Part shown: in pieces, positions 1 through 8,247 of the stretch
How the letters are laid out: the number at the start of each line of letters is the position of its first letter
Position numbering within the stretch: the first letter of the stretch is position 1
Assembly: GCA_964450705.1 (NCBI GenBank)
Contig: CAYVDB010000001.1
Span: forward strand, 1-58,490
From: CAYVDB01 sp964450705
Lineage (GTDB): Bacteria; Patescibacteriota; Minisyncoccia; Phycocordibacterales; Zambryskibacteraceae
Reading direction: 5' to 3'
DNA: 58,490 nt
Program-made: the position numbers and the translations under genes
Notes under the pieces: model-generated
Database searches by the model: none
What the model saw: the letters and a program-made list of their open reading frames with translations, nothing else
Told to the model about the DNA's origin: nothing

Positions 1-857
1 GGGCCACCGCCGAATTTCTCCATGATTGTTTGAAGAAGAGATCGATCTGAGCCCGCGAGTCCTTTATGGTCTATTCCGAGAAGAGACAATGCTTTTTCTG
101 TAGCTTCTTCGTCAATGTCTTTTTTATGAACTTGAGCAAAATCTCGCACTCGTTTTAAAAGATAGTTCGCGGTTCTTGGAGTAAAGCGACTTCGTTTGGC
201 GATGTGTTGTGCGGAATTTTCTTTAAGTTTTATTCCAAGAATGTCTGCAGATCGTTTCAATATTTTTTCTATCTCTCCTTCGCTATAAAATTCTAAGCGG
301 AATACGCCTCCGGAAAATCTGGAACGTAGTGGGGAAGAAATAAGGCCAATCCGAGTTGTTGCGGCAACTAAAGTAAAAGGAGGAAGTTCAAGTTGGATAG
401 TTCTTGCTGAAGGGCCCTTCCCGATAATGATATCTAAAGACCCAGACTCCATTGCTGGGTATAAAACTTCTTCGATGGCTTTATTGAGACGGTGAATCTC
501 GTCAATAAAAAGTATATCCCCTGGAGACAAGTTGGTAAGTATTGAGGCAAGGTCGCCAACTTTTTCAATAGCTGGGCCAGAGGTCGATTTCATTTGAGAA
601 GATGTTTCTTTGGCGATCAGGTGTGCCAAAGTTGTTTTTCCAAGCCCTGGCGGTCCATAAAAGAGGATATGTTCTGGAGGATGTTTGCGCTCCTGAGCTG
701 CTCCGATGAGAATCTGGAGGTTACTTTTTATTACTTCTTGTCCGATATAGTCATCCCATCGAGACGGGCGAAGTGTTTGATCAAGAAAAAGAGCGTCTGG
801 TGAGTTATCTTCCCCGCTTTCTTTGGGGATATTTTGCTGAGATAGATGTTTTTTCAT
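1..857 (-). CDS. ruvB: Holliday junction branch-migration helicase RuvB (3' part cut by window edge)
   Basis: Translating the minus strand from the ATG at 857-855 gives an open frame that runs off the left edge without a stop, about 285 residues. RuvB is the hexameric AAA+ motor that drives branch migration with RuvA. The Walker A sequence GPPGLGKTT lies near residue 67, the Walker B segment FIDEIHRLN follows, then the sensor segment VAATTRIG and the arginine stretch SPLRSRF, all in RuvB order. The C-terminal winged-helix domain is only partly inside the window. ruvA lies 11 kb away (11777-12343), so the genes are not in one operon. No Shine-Dalgarno sequence sits before the start. Identification is very secure; only the C-terminus is unseen. 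Confidence 0.97.
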   Translation of the reverse strand, partial: MKKHLSQQNIPKESGEDNSPDALFLDQTLRPSRWDDYIGQEVIKSNLQILIGAAQERKHPPEHILFYGPPGLGKTTLAHLIAKETSSQMKSTSGPAIEKVGDLASILTNLSPGDILFIDEIHRLNKAIEEVLYPAMESGSLDIIIGKGPSARTIQLELPPFTLVAATTRIGLISSPLRSRFSGGVFRLEFYSEGEIEKILKRSADILGIKLKENSAQHIAKRSRFTPRTANYLLKRVRDFAQVHKKDIDEEATEKALSLLGIDHKGLAGSDRSLLQTIMEKFGGG

Positions 858-913
858 AAAAATAGGAACAATACACACCTACATTCTACCAAGAGGAGGG
901 CTTTGGAGTATGG

Positions 914-942
914 TTGACAAAAAATAAATTATGTGCTAGGAT
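914..942 (+). promoter_or_regulatory. Sigma-70-type promoter of the candidate RNA at ~949-1225
   Basis: A perfect -35 TTGACA (914-919), a 17-base spacer and an extended -10 TGCTAGGAT (hexamer 937-942) point to transcription starting near 949. No plausible plus-strand coding frame follows, which is why the downstream sequence is read as an RNA gene. It is divergent from ruvB. Confidence 0.75.
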
Positions 943-948
943 ACTGGT

Positions 949-1225
949 ATTGCTGGAATAGATGCTTTTCCTCGCGTATATTTCAGAGTTCTCCAAATCC
1001 AAGATATAAATCTCTAAGCAACAAGGCTTTTGCCTTTTCAAGCGCTTACTCGAGGATGATCTGGTTCGGGTTTGTCCCTCGCTGGGCCATCCCTTAGACT
1101 ACTCGCTGAGCTTTTGGTACGACTATTGAAAGTGTTGCTTAGAGATTTATGTTTTGGATTTTCTTTTTGTTTGAGATTCAGATTTTCTATTGAATCCTCT
1201 ATCCTCATTATTCACAAAAGGGAAT
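949..1225 (+). ncRNA. Candidate structured non-coding RNA of unknown family
   Basis: The segment has its own strong promoter and no convincing reading frame. A near-perfect inverted repeat encloses it: about 26 bases at 1002-1027 pair with 1132-1157, around the core ATAAATCTCTAAGCAACA and its complement, with two or three mismatches. Inside, a small hairpin AAGGCTTTTGCCTT (about 1023-1036) sits on the 5' arm; after it the long stem can continue (TTCAA with TTGAA), and GGATG can pair with CATCC near the tip. The overall shape is a long irregular rod with a side hairpin, loosely like 6S RNA, but I see no family signature; SRP, tmRNA and RNase P motifs are absent. The 3' end is uncertain because no clear terminator was found before pilB, which converges from the other strand. 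Confidence 0.5.
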
Positions 1226-1252
1226 TGTGGGCAATACAAAATCACGATAGCG

Positions 1253-2935
1253 TCACTCTTCTTCTGCGAGGTCAATAACCCGACCGAGCTCATCAAGAGA
1301 AGTAATTCCGCGGAGAGCTTTAATAAGGCCATCTTGTTTCATAGAAGGAATTTTCTGGCTTTCTGCTGCTTTGCGAATTTCTCTCTCGCTCGGATTTTCA
1401 AGCACAACTCGCTCTATCTCTCTGTCGGCAAGAACTGCTTCAAATACGCCCGTTCTTCCTTTGTACCCGCTTCCATCACAGAGAGGACACCCCAAAGCTT
1501 CAAATACCACATCTTTTTGTAGCCCTTCTATATAAGAAGGGTCTTTGATTAAAGCAAAAGAGCGATCAACCAAACTTTTCTCTTCCGGAGTAATCGGTCG
1601 TTCTTTTTTACATTCTGCACACAGTGTTCGCACAAGTCTTTGTGCAATAGAAATGTTTACCGCAGATGTAATCACCTTTGGATTAACGCCAAGGTCAATC
1701 AACCTAGGGAATGTTCCTGCCGCGTTATTTGTGTGCAGGGTTGAAAAAACAAGGTGCCCAGTGAGCGCGGAATTTACTGCGATTTCTGCTGTCTCGTCGT
1801 CTCGTATTTCTCCAACCATGATTACGTCCGGATCTTGTCGGAGCGCGGAACGAAGACCGCTTGCAAATGTATAATTTTTGTCTGGATCCGTTTGTGTTTG
1901 TACGATACCGGGAAGATGGTACTCAATTGGGTTTTCAATCGTAATGATTTTTATTTCAGGAGTGTGTATTTTCTTAAGAAAAGAGTAGAGGGTGGTAGTT
2001 TTTCCACTGCCAGTTGGTCCTGTTACAAGAATCATGCCGTTAGGCTTCTTTATCTCATGAAGAAAAAGCTCTAGAAGACGAGGATGTATGCCTCTTTCTT
2101 CTAAGTCAACTGAAGTTGCGTTTGGATTTAGAATTCGAAGTACCACAGACTCGTTGTATGCTCCCGGTAAGAGAGAAGTTCTCACCTCAGTATCTCCCGT
2201 TGGAAGCTTGATAGAAAATCTTCCGTCCTGAGCCCCTGAAACATTTAACTTTAGATTTGAAATCAGTTTGATTCGAGATAAGAGAAGTTTGTATGTGTCG
2301 AGATCGATTTGGAGGATATCGGTCAACACTCCGTCAAGACGGTATCTCAGTCGAACATATGCCTCTTCCGGCTCCAAGTGAACATCTGAAGCTTTGCGAG
2401 CCAAAGCCCCGGCAAGGATTATTTCTAAGATTCTTGAGATTCGATAACTTTTTTTCATTCCCAAAATAGTTTCTATTTCTGTCTTGATTTCGGAAAGGCT
2501 TGTTACTTTGCCGAGAAGCTCAACAATGTCTTCGTTAGAAATATCGAGCGCTCCACTTTTTGATTCAAACGAGTAGGATAAATCTTTGTAGCGATCCCAA
2601 ACTTTGTTCAAGCTTTCGTGGGAGACCATAAAGAGATTTGGTTCATAACCTGCATTTTTAAAATCCTCTATTTTTAAGAGAGTTTTTTCGTTCACTGGAG
2701 AAAGTACGGCAACATCAATTCGTTTATCGACAATATTAAATACTGCGAGAAATGCCTCCCTCGCATCCGCTTCCTTAACTACTCGCAGAGCATCTATGTT
2801 TATAGGTACTGCTCCAAGGTCGAGATATTGGACGCCATATTTTGAGGAAAGGGTCCTTGCGAGATCTTCCTCTTCCTTTTTCTTGAGTTCTCCAAAACGT
2901 TTAAGTTGTTTTTCTTCGTTAAATTCTACTGTCAT
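1253..2935 (-). CDS. pilB: Type IV pilus assembly ATPase PilB/GspE
   Basis: A 560-residue protein with the full PilB/GspE layout: an N-terminal MshEN-like region, Walker A GPTGSGKTTT near residue 305, the Asp box region with ENPIEYHLPG, the Walker B/His box segment DPDVIMVGEIRD followed by GHLVFSTLHTN, and a C-terminal tetracysteine motif (CAEC near residue 438, CPLC near 482). This cytoplasmic hexamer powers pilus extension. Its inner-membrane partners pilM, pilN and pilO lie at 16124-18265, so the pilus genes are scattered. No retraction ATPase is in view. The start at 2935 gives a full-length N-terminus with an AT-rich stretch directly upstream and no Shine-Dalgarno sequence. Confidence 0.95.
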   Translation of the reverse strand: MTVEFNEEKQLKRFGELKKKEEEDLARTLSSKYGVQYLDLGAVPINIDALRVVKEADAREAFLAVFNIVDKRIDVAVLSPVNEKTLLKIEDFKNAGYEPNLFMVSHESLNKVWDRYKDLSYSFESKSGALDISNEDIVELLGKVTSLSEIKTEIETILGMKKSYRISRILEIILAGALARKASDVHLEPEEAYVRLRYRLDGVLTDILQIDLDTYKLLLSRIKLISNLKLNVSGAQDGRFSIKLPTGDTEVRTSLLPGAYNESVVLRILNPNATSVDLEERGIHPRLLELFLHEIKKPNGMILVTGPTGSGKTTTLYSFLKKIHTPEIKIITIENPIEYHLPGIVQTQTDPDKNYTFASGLRSALRQDPDVIMVGEIRDDETAEIAVNSALTGHLVFSTLHTNNAAGTFPRLIDLGVNPKVITSAVNISIAQRLVRTLCAECKKERPITPEEKSLVDRSFALIKDPSYIEGLQKDVVFEALGCPLCDGSGYKGRTGVFEAVLADREIERVVLENPSEREIRKAAESQKIPSMKQDGLIKALRGITSLDELGRVIDLAEEE

Positions 2936-3009
2936 TTTAGGCTTATTTAGGGCCTTATTTTAGCACCCCAGAGGAGCAGTCTCAAAGAAAAATAGGGGAG
3001 AAAATACTG

Positions 3010-3039
3010 TTGACAAATTAATATAGATTGTGGTATAAT
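3010..3039 (+). promoter_or_regulatory. Promoter of the lipoprotein gene at 3084
   Basis: TTGACA at 3010-3015, an 18-base spacer and TATAAT at 3034-3039 form a near-consensus promoter. The leader is about 37 bases and ends in an AGGAGG Shine-Dalgarno sequence before the ATG at 3084, unlike the leaderless arrangement of the core genes. Confidence 0.8.
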
Positions 3040-3083
3040 ACTATTAGAGACACAGATACCATCCTTTTGGCCAGGAGGCCATT

Positions 3084-3569
3084 ATGAAGAAGACCAACCT
3101 GTTCTTTCTCATCGTTTTCTCTCTTCTCGGGACTGCGTGCGTGGTCCCGCCCCGCCCTCGGGTTGTCATCGGACAACCTGGGGTCGTGTACAGAAGCCCC
3201 ACCGAGAACGCTCGCGGGAACACTCTCACGGTTACGGTGATGAACAACATCGCCGGAACAGAGCTGGATATCTTGGTCGATAAGACCATGGTAATCAAGG
3301 GCCTGCGGCCTGGGGTGCCTGAGACGGTGACCTTCTCCTGCAACCAGGGGGTCATCAACATCTCCCTCGGCGACAATCGTCGTCGAGGAAACACCAACCA
3401 ACAGTTCACCCTCTCGGGGGTTGTATCTCGAGACAGTGTCTATGTCGGTGCGGCTCAAGGAGCTCCAAGGCCCAACCTAAATTGCCAGAACAACGGCAGG
3501 GGTAGGGCTCAGCATCGGGCAGTACGCTGGGATGTTCAAAGAGTTCAGGTGCCGAGGTCGGTTGACTGA
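3084..3569 (+). CDS. Putative lipoprotein, function unknown
   Basis: A 161-residue protein with a signal peptide (KK at the N-terminus, hydrophobic core, lipobox LGTAC with Cys at residue 19), so it is probably lipidated and held at the outer face of the membrane. The mature part is rich in Pro, Arg, Val and Asn and contains two further cysteines that could pair. I do not recognise the family. The gene stands alone with its own promoter, AGGAGG ribosome-binding site and terminator. Its DNA is GC-rich compared with the neighbours (37 of 60 bases are G or C at 3181-3240) with C-ending codons, suggesting transfer or a distinct selective regime. Confidence 0.75.
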   Translation: MKKTNLFFLIVFSLLGTACVVPPRPRVVIGQPGVVYRSPTENARGNTLTVTVMNNIAGTELDILVDKTMVIKGLRPGVPETVTFSCNQGVINISLGDNRRRGNTNQQFTLSGVVSRDSVYVGAAQGAPRPNLNCQNNGRGRAQHRAVRWDVQRVQVPRSVD

Positions 3570-3596
3570 TCTTGGAGAGAAGAAGAAGCACGATGA

Positions 3597-3632
3597 CCCC
3601 CGTCCTGAGCTTGTCGAAGGACGGGGGTTTTC
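3597..3632 (+). terminator. Terminator made from a widespread palindrome
   Basis: CCCCCGTCCT and AGGACGGGGG form a 10-bp stem around GAGCTTGTCGA, followed by TTTTCTTT. The core TCCTGAGCTTGTCGAAGGA is a palindromic repeat found in many unrelated bacterial genomes (established knowledge, not checked here); it appears to have been recruited as this gene's terminator. Confidence 0.75.
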
Positions 3633-3669
3633 TTTATGCAAACCTCTTCTTTTTCTATAAAATGGTGGC

Positions 3670-4116
3670 ATGGATAATCTTTTCACCTCAAAAAGCCTTG
3701 AAGATACCGCTTCTTATGCAAGGCAATTTCTCCATGAGATTCTCCCACAAAAAGACCTTGCTACAGTTGTAGTCCTTTCAGGAGATCTTGGCGCAGGAAA
3801 GACTGCTTTTACTAAGGAGCTCGGATCTTTGTTGGGAATCCCTTCGCAAGAAATTACAAGCCCAACTTTTGTGATTGAGAAAATTTACGAAATTAAAAAT
3901 GATATCTTTGAACGTTTTATCCATATTGACGCCTATCGTCTGGACTCTTCTCTTGAGCTGCTTTCTCTCGGATGGGACGATATTGTAAAAAATCCAAAAA
4001 ATTTAATTGTTATTGAATGGGGCGAACGTGTGTGTGGTATTTTTCCTAAAAAAATTTACGAACTCCATTTTACTTTTGTAGATGAGGATACCCGCACAAT
4101 CAAACGTATTTCATGA
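3670..4116 (+). CDS. tsaE: tRNA threonylcarbamoyladenosine biosynthesis ATPase TsaE
   Basis: A 148-residue P-loop protein. The Walker A motif GDLGAGKTAF lies near residue 40, followed by the family signatures SPTFVIEKIY and HIDAYRL, and by VIEWGERV near the C-terminus. TsaE works with TsaB, TsaC and TsaD to make t6A37 in ANN-decoding tRNAs. A -10-like TATAAA lies eight bases before the ATG, suggesting a leaderless mRNA. The stop codon region overlaps polA by four bases, so tsaE, polA and holA form one transcription unit. An upstream in-frame start exists but would add an unrelated tail. Confidence 0.93.
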   Translation: MDNLFTSKSLEDTASYARQFLHEILPQKDLATVVVLSGDLGAGKTAFTKELGSLLGIPSQEITSPTFVIEKIYEIKNDIFERFIHIDAYRLDSSLELLSLGWDDIVKNPKNLIVIEWGERVCGIFPKKIYELHFTFVDEDTRTIKRIS

Positions 4117-6506
4117 AGAAAAAAAATACATCAAAAAAACTAGTTCTTCTTGATGCTCATGCAATTTTGCATCGTGCATATCATGCCCTTCCTGATTTTT
4201 CTACCGCAAAAGGAGAGCCAACAGGCGCTCTTTACGGTCTTTCATCTATGATTTTGAAAATCATAGATGATCTAGAGCCAGATTACGTCATTGCTTGTTA
4301 CGACTTACCTGGTCCAACATATCGGCATGAGGCTTATGACGGCTATAAAGCTCAGAGGAAAAAAGCTGATGATGATTTAGTTCTACAAATGAAACGTTCT
4401 CATGACGTCTTTTCCGCTTTTGCTATTCCTGAGTATTCTCATCCTGGTTTTGAAGCTGACGATATTTTGGGGACTATTGTTGAGAAATTATCTACAGAAA
4501 AAGATATAGAGATTGTGATTGCTTCTGGTGATATGGACACAATGCAATTGGTGGATAAAGACAAGGTTTCTGTGTACACCCTAAAAAAGGGGATTAATGA
4601 CACGATACTCTATAATCAAAAGAAAGTAGAAGAGCGGTTCGGTTTTTCTCCAAAACAGCTTCCTGATTTTAAAGGATTACGAGGAGATCCTTCAGACAAT
4701 ATCATTGGTATAAAAGGGATTGGAGAAAAAACAGCAACCACTTTAATTACAGCATTTGGAACAATTGAAAATATGTACCGGGAGCTCAAAAAGCATCCGG
4801 AGAAAGGTAAAGAAATCGGCTTAAGCGAAAGAATCCTCGCTCTTATTTTAGAAAACGAAGAAGAGGCAATCTTTTCAAAAATGCTCGCAACCATTAGGAG
4901 AGATGCGCCTATTGATTTTTCGGTACCTTCAAAAACATGGAGAGAGTCTTTTGAAATAGACAAAGCAGATGCTCTTTTCCAAGAGCTAGAATTTCGTACG
5001 TTTAGTGCCCGTCTTCACACGGTGTTATCTAAAGGAAGAGAAGGCTCTCGCCAAGACAAAGGGAGCCAGCTTTCTTTAAACACTCTTTCAAATGCCGAAA
5101 TCGACACAGACGAAGTGCGAGAGGTTGCGCTTGCTTTGTGGATTTTGAATTCAAATATTGTTGACCCAACACTAGATGATATTTTGCGTTTTTCACATAC
5201 TAAAGATTTTACAAAGGCTCGCGATAACATTCTCGGCGAGATTAAAAGGCAGAAACTTGAATTCGTATACGAAACAATTGAGAAGCCACTTATTCCAATT
5301 GTGAAAAAAATGGAAACACTTGGAGTAAGAATAGATAAAAAATATTTAGCACAACTTTCAAAGGAATATCATACAAAACTCTCCTTGCTTGAAAGGGAAA
5401 TATGGGATTTGGCTGGTCGTGAATTTAACATTGCTTCTCCGAAGCAACTTGGAGAGGTTCTTTTTAATGATCTTGGTCTTGTCCTAAAAAATCAAAAAAA
5501 GACGAGTACTGGCATGAAGTCTACAAAAGAGTCCGAACTTGAAAAGATGAAAGATCTTCACCCTATTATTCAAAAAGTTCTTGAGTATCGAGAATTTGCA
5601 AAACTTCTCTCAACATACATCGATGCCATTCCAAAACTTATTGATGAAAAAGGACGCCTTCATACCAAGCTTCGCCAAGCGGGGACTACTACAGGACGAA
5701 TGTCGTCTATTGATCCAAATCTACAAAATATTCCGATAAAAACAGAGTTAGGAAGAAATATAAGAAAAGCCTTTATTGCAGAAGAAGGATTCACTCTTGC
5801 ATCTCTTGATTATTCTCAAATTGAACTTCGAGTGGCAGCAATAATGTCACAAGATCCAATTTTTCTTGAGATTTTTAGAACTGAACAAGACGTACATATG
5901 GCAGTTGCTTCAGAGGTGTTTAAGATCCCACCTGAACGTGTCGATAAAGGAATGCGAGCAAAGGCAAAAACAATTAATTTTGGAGTTCTTTATGGCATGG
6001 GGGTTAATGCTTTGAGGCAAAATCTTCAAGGCACTCGCGAAGAAGCGGCAACATTCTATGCTGAATATTTCAAAAGATTTTCTGGGCTTGCAGAATATTT
6101 GGAGAGAGTAAAAAAAGATGCGGTAAAAAAGGGTTTTACTGAAACTTTATTTGGCCGCAGGCGGTACCTTGAAGGACTTTCTTCTCGTATTCCATATATT
6201 AAAGCTGCAGCAGAACGCATGGCTATTAATGCTCCAATCCAGGGTACCGCCGCGGATATTTTAAAGCTTGCAATGGGAGAGATTTCACGATGGATACAAA
6301 AAGAAAATATAGAGGAAGACGTTCGGATGATATTACAAATTCATGATGAGCTTCTTTTTGAGATAAAGTCTGGGAAAGAATATGAAATGGGTATGAAGAT
6401 TAAAGAAATTATGGAATCTGTTCTTCCTGGAGACAAGTCTTTTGGCGTTATTTGTCGAGTAAACGTTGCAACTGGTTCATCGTGGGGTGAACTTAAAGAA
6501 TTATGA
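4113..6506 (+). CDS. polA: DNA polymerase I with 5'-3' exonuclease, lacking a functional proofreading domain
   Basis: 797 residues. The N-terminal ~290 residues are a FEN-like 5'-3' exonuclease (LLDAHAILHRAYHALP, FEADDILG, ASGDMDTMQLV, GDPSDNIIG and the helix-hairpin-helix GIGEKTA). The polymerase domain carries motif A DYSQIELRVAA near residue 565, the O-helix KTINFGVLYGMG near 621 and motif C QIHDELLFE near 743. Between them, only about 90 residues remain where the 3'-5' exonuclease would be, and no DEDD residues are seen. The protein should do gap filling and Okazaki-fragment repair without proofreading. The ATG overlaps the end of tsaE, and the stop overlaps the start of holA by four bases. 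Confidence 0.97.
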   Translation: MKKKNTSKKLVLLDAHAILHRAYHALPDFSTAKGEPTGALYGLSSMILKIIDDLEPDYVIACYDLPGPTYRHEAYDGYKAQRKKADDDLVLQMKRSHDVFSAFAIPEYSHPGFEADDILGTIVEKLSTEKDIEIVIASGDMDTMQLVDKDKVSVYTLKKGINDTILYNQKKVEERFGFSPKQLPDFKGLRGDPSDNIIGIKGIGEKTATTLITAFGTIENMYRELKKHPEKGKEIGLSERILALILENEEEAIFSKMLATIRRDAPIDFSVPSKTWRESFEIDKADALFQELEFRTFSARLHTVLSKGREGSRQDKGSQLSLNTLSNAEIDTDEVREVALALWILNSNIVDPTLDDILRFSHTKDFTKARDNILGEIKRQKLEFVYETIEKPLIPIVKKMETLGVRIDKKYLAQLSKEYHTKLSLLEREIWDLAGREFNIASPKQLGEVLFNDLGLVLKNQKKTSTGMKSTKESELEKMKDLHPIIQKVLEYREFAKLLSTYIDAIPKLIDEKGRLHTKLRQAGTTTGRMSSIDPNLQNIPIKTELGRNIRKAFIAEEGFTLASLDYSQIELRVAAIMSQDPIFLEIFRTEQDVHMAVASEVFKIPPERVDKGMRAKAKTINFGVLYGMGVNALRQNLQGTREEAATFYAEYFKRFSGLAEYLERVKKDAVKKGFTETLFGRRRYLEGLSSRIPYIKAAAERMAINAPIQGTAADILKLAMGEISRWIQKENIEEDVRMILQIHDELLFEIKSGKEYEMGMKIKEIMESVLPGDKSFGVICRVNVATGSSWGELKEL

Positions 6507-7222
6507 TTTATTTTCTTTACGGAAGCGATTTTTCTAAGGTAAGAACAAAACTTCGAGAGATTATTGTTTCGCAGCAAAAGAAAAATCCGGACGCATCTTA
6601 TTTTAAGATCGAAGCTGACACTTGGAGGGAAAGCTCTCTTGAAGAACTCCTAGGAAGCGCTGGGCTATTTCAGAATAAATATCTGATTGTTCTAGACGGC
6701 GTCTTTGGTGATAAAAAAACTGGAGAAAAAGCCCTTCCTTTTTTGAAAGACATGGCCAATTCCCAAAACATATTTATTATTGTTGAAGGGGAACTTACGA
6801 AAGAAGTTGGAGGAAAAATTGAAAAGAAAGCAGAAAAAACCCAACACTTTTCTTCTCCGCTAGAGAAAACAAAAAAGAAAAGCTTTGATGTATTTGCGTT
6901 AACAGATGCGTTTGGCGTGAGGGATAAAAAACAACTCTGGGTTTTATATCAAAGGGCGCTTTTGGAAGGGGTTTCTACTGAAGAGATCCATCGTTTACTT
7001 CTTTGGCAAGTAAAAGCGATTCTTGCAGTCTTTATTTCAAAAGACGTAAGGGAATCCGGCCTTAATCCATTTGTATATAAAAAAGCGGCTAGCTTCTCGA
7101 GGAATTTTTCGAAAGAAGAATTAATAAATCTCGAAACCTCTCTTGTGATTATGTATCACGATGCTCGTAGGGGAGTTCTTGATTTTGATATTGGACTTGA
7201 GAGGTTTGTGTTGAATATATAA
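6503..7222 (+). CDS. holA: DNA polymerase III delta subunit (clamp loader)
   Basis: 239 residues beginning MIYFLYGSDFSK, the usual opening of HolA, where the P-loop is degenerate. Later segments (LLEELLGSAGLFQNKYLIVLDG-like order, then a helical region with LWQVKAIL) match the delta fold. It is shorter than the ~330-residue Escherichia protein, as common in reduced genomes. Delta opens the sliding clamp within the clamp-loader complex. It is the last gene of tsaE-polA-holA, overlapping polA by four bases. Confidence is a little below that of the neighbours because the family diverges strongly. Confidence 0.8.
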   Translation: MIYFLYGSDFSKVRTKLREIIVSQQKKNPDASYFKIEADTWRESSLEELLGSAGLFQNKYLIVLDGVFGDKKTGEKALPFLKDMANSQNIFIIVEGELTKEVGGKIEKKAEKTQHFSSPLEKTKKKSFDVFALTDAFGVRDKKQLWVLYQRALLEGVSTEEIHRLLLWQVKAILAVFISKDVRESGLNPFVYKKAASFSRNFSKEELINLETSLVIMYHDARRGVLDFDIGLERFVLNI

Positions 7223-7225
7223 AAC

Positions 7226-7250
7226 AAACCATACGCAAAGCGTATGGTTT
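7226..7250. terminator. Bidirectional hairpin between holA and the DUF1385 gene
   Basis: AAACCATACG and CGTATGGTTT pair perfectly around CAAAG. The genes on both sides converge here, and the hairpin contains the stop codon of the minus-strand gene, so it probably ends transcription from both directions. Confidence 0.7.
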
Positions 7251-8031
7251 AGGAACTTCTTGCTTCATGAGCTTTTACGAGCTCGCGAAGGGCTATGTGT
7301 GCAGTGAGGAGCTCTATCTTCCCAGGTTGACGCGTGGTTACAGATCTCTGAAGGAAGCGAGAGAAGTGTGATGTACCCGGGATCTTGTCCCATCCAATAA
7401 GACTATCTACCCAAAACGTGCATTCAAGCGCAACCAGGATTGAGATTGCTGTTGGCAGGTCAAAATACGTGGCGACAAAACCTCCAAGGAACATGGCAGC
7501 AACTAACGGAAGGACTAGCCGCCCTCCACATGAGTCGTGAACAGGACTTTCTTTAGCTATGGCCTCAAGGCTGACTGATCCGTCTCGATCAAAAGCGCTA
7601 ATTGCCATATGTTCTGCTCCGTGCCACGAAGCAATAGATCGCCCCAGTGAAAAGGCAAAAAAACCGTTCCCAATTACGGAGATAAGCATTACAAGCAAAA
7701 AGATCTTCGTATCGGAATCGGAAGTTGGAGCAGTTTCAGTTAAGCTCATCTTTATGCCGAAAACAAATATCAAGGTCACAAAGATGGCAATAAGAGAAGA
7801 CGTCTTTCGGGGGAGTGTTCCTGTGGCTGTATCTACCATAAATAACAAAAACTTTAGGAGTTTCGGTATTGGTAAATACTTATGCCGGTATTGAAACCTA
7901 GATAAAACGGGGTGTCTTGCTACTTCCCAGGAGATCTTGCCAGGTTCCCAACTTGCTGTGGAGATAAACTCTTCAGACAAAATGCTAATTTGTCCTGGTG
8001 AGGACTTTCCGCCGACAATCTTGAAGGACAC
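7249..8031 (-). CDS. DUF1385 (YqhQ-like) membrane protein
   Basis: 260 residues. The family signature is seen as WHGAEHMAISAF followed by a conserved-cysteine segment SPVHDSCGGRLVLPL, and the C-terminus has the typical TTRQPGKIELLTAHIALREL. Three or four membrane segments lie at about residues 58-75, 80-96, 110-130 and 170-195. Members of this family are membrane proteins of unknown function. Start is GTG at 8031 with AGGAG a short distance upstream and a TTGACG/TATTGT promoter further up, so this is one of the leadered single-gene cassettes. Codon use is more C-ending than in holA next to it. The family call is good; the role is unknown. Confidence 0.85.
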   Translation of the reverse strand: MSFKIVGGKSSPGQISILSEEFISTASWEPGKISWEVARHPVLSRFQYRHKYLPIPKLLKFLLFMVDTATGTLPRKTSSLIAIFVTLIFVFGIKMSLTETAPTSDSDTKIFLLVMLISVIGNGFFAFSLGRSIASWHGAEHMAISAFDRDGSVSLEAIAKESPVHDSCGGRLVLPLVAAMFLGGFVATYFDLPTAISILVALECTFWVDSLIGWDKIPGTSHFSRFLQRSVTTRQPGKIELLTAHIALRELVKAHEARSS

Positions 8032-8068
8032 GGGATCTCCTGTGGGTTTGAGAAGGAACGCTTTTCAT

Positions 8069-8097
8069 ACAATAACACTTTTTTCTTTTAACGTCAA
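8069..8097 (-). promoter_or_regulatory. Promoter of the DUF1385 gene
   Basis: On the minus strand TTGACG (8097-8092), a 17-base spacer and TATTGT (8074-8069) precede a leader of about 35 bases with an AGGAG Shine-Dalgarno sequence before the GTG at 8031. Confidence 0.6.
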
Positions 8098-8134
8098 TAA
8101 ATCTATTTAATACAAGGCTTTTGCCTTTTCCAGC

Positions 8135-8170
8135 ACAAAAAATCCGGACCAGAAGTCCGAATGTTTTGTG
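8135..8170 (-). terminator. Trailer hairpin of tRNA-Lys
   Basis: Five bases after the tRNA the minus strand forms a two-part stem: outer CACAAAA/TTTTGTG and inner TCGGAC/GTCCGG around TTCTG, ending in T residues. The inner sequence is shared with the trailer of tRNA-Arg(TCT) at 19353-19393, whereas the outer arms differ but stay complementary. Confidence 0.7.
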
Positions 8171-8174
8171 TGGG

Positions 8175-8247
8175 TGCCCCCAGTAGGAATCGAACCTACG
8201 ACCCTCTCCTTAAAAGGGAGCTGCTCTACCGACTGAGCTATGGGGGC
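8175..8247 (-). tRNA. tRNA-Lys (anticodon TTT)
   Basis: A 73-base cloverleaf: acceptor GCCCCCA/TGGGGGC with discriminator A, D arm GCTC..GAGC, anticodon loop CTTTTAA (anticodon TTT) and T arm GTAGG TTCGATT CCTAC. CCA is not encoded (the DNA after the discriminator reads CCCA). Its first ten bases also encode the end of the GIY-YIG gene, and its 5' segment is duplicated at 8487-8548. Confidence 0.95.

Noticed and set aside
949..1225. SRP RNA, tmRNA or RNase P RNA as identity of the first candidate RNA
   Set aside because: The SRP core GGAAGGAAGCAGCC, the tmRNA acceptor end with tag codons, and the RNase P GAGGAAAGTCC signature are all absent.
3018..3458. Two minus-strand frames over the lipoprotein gene
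   Set aside because: Antisense shadows of GC-rich coding DNA; the plus-strand gene has promoter, ribosome-binding site, signal peptide and terminator.
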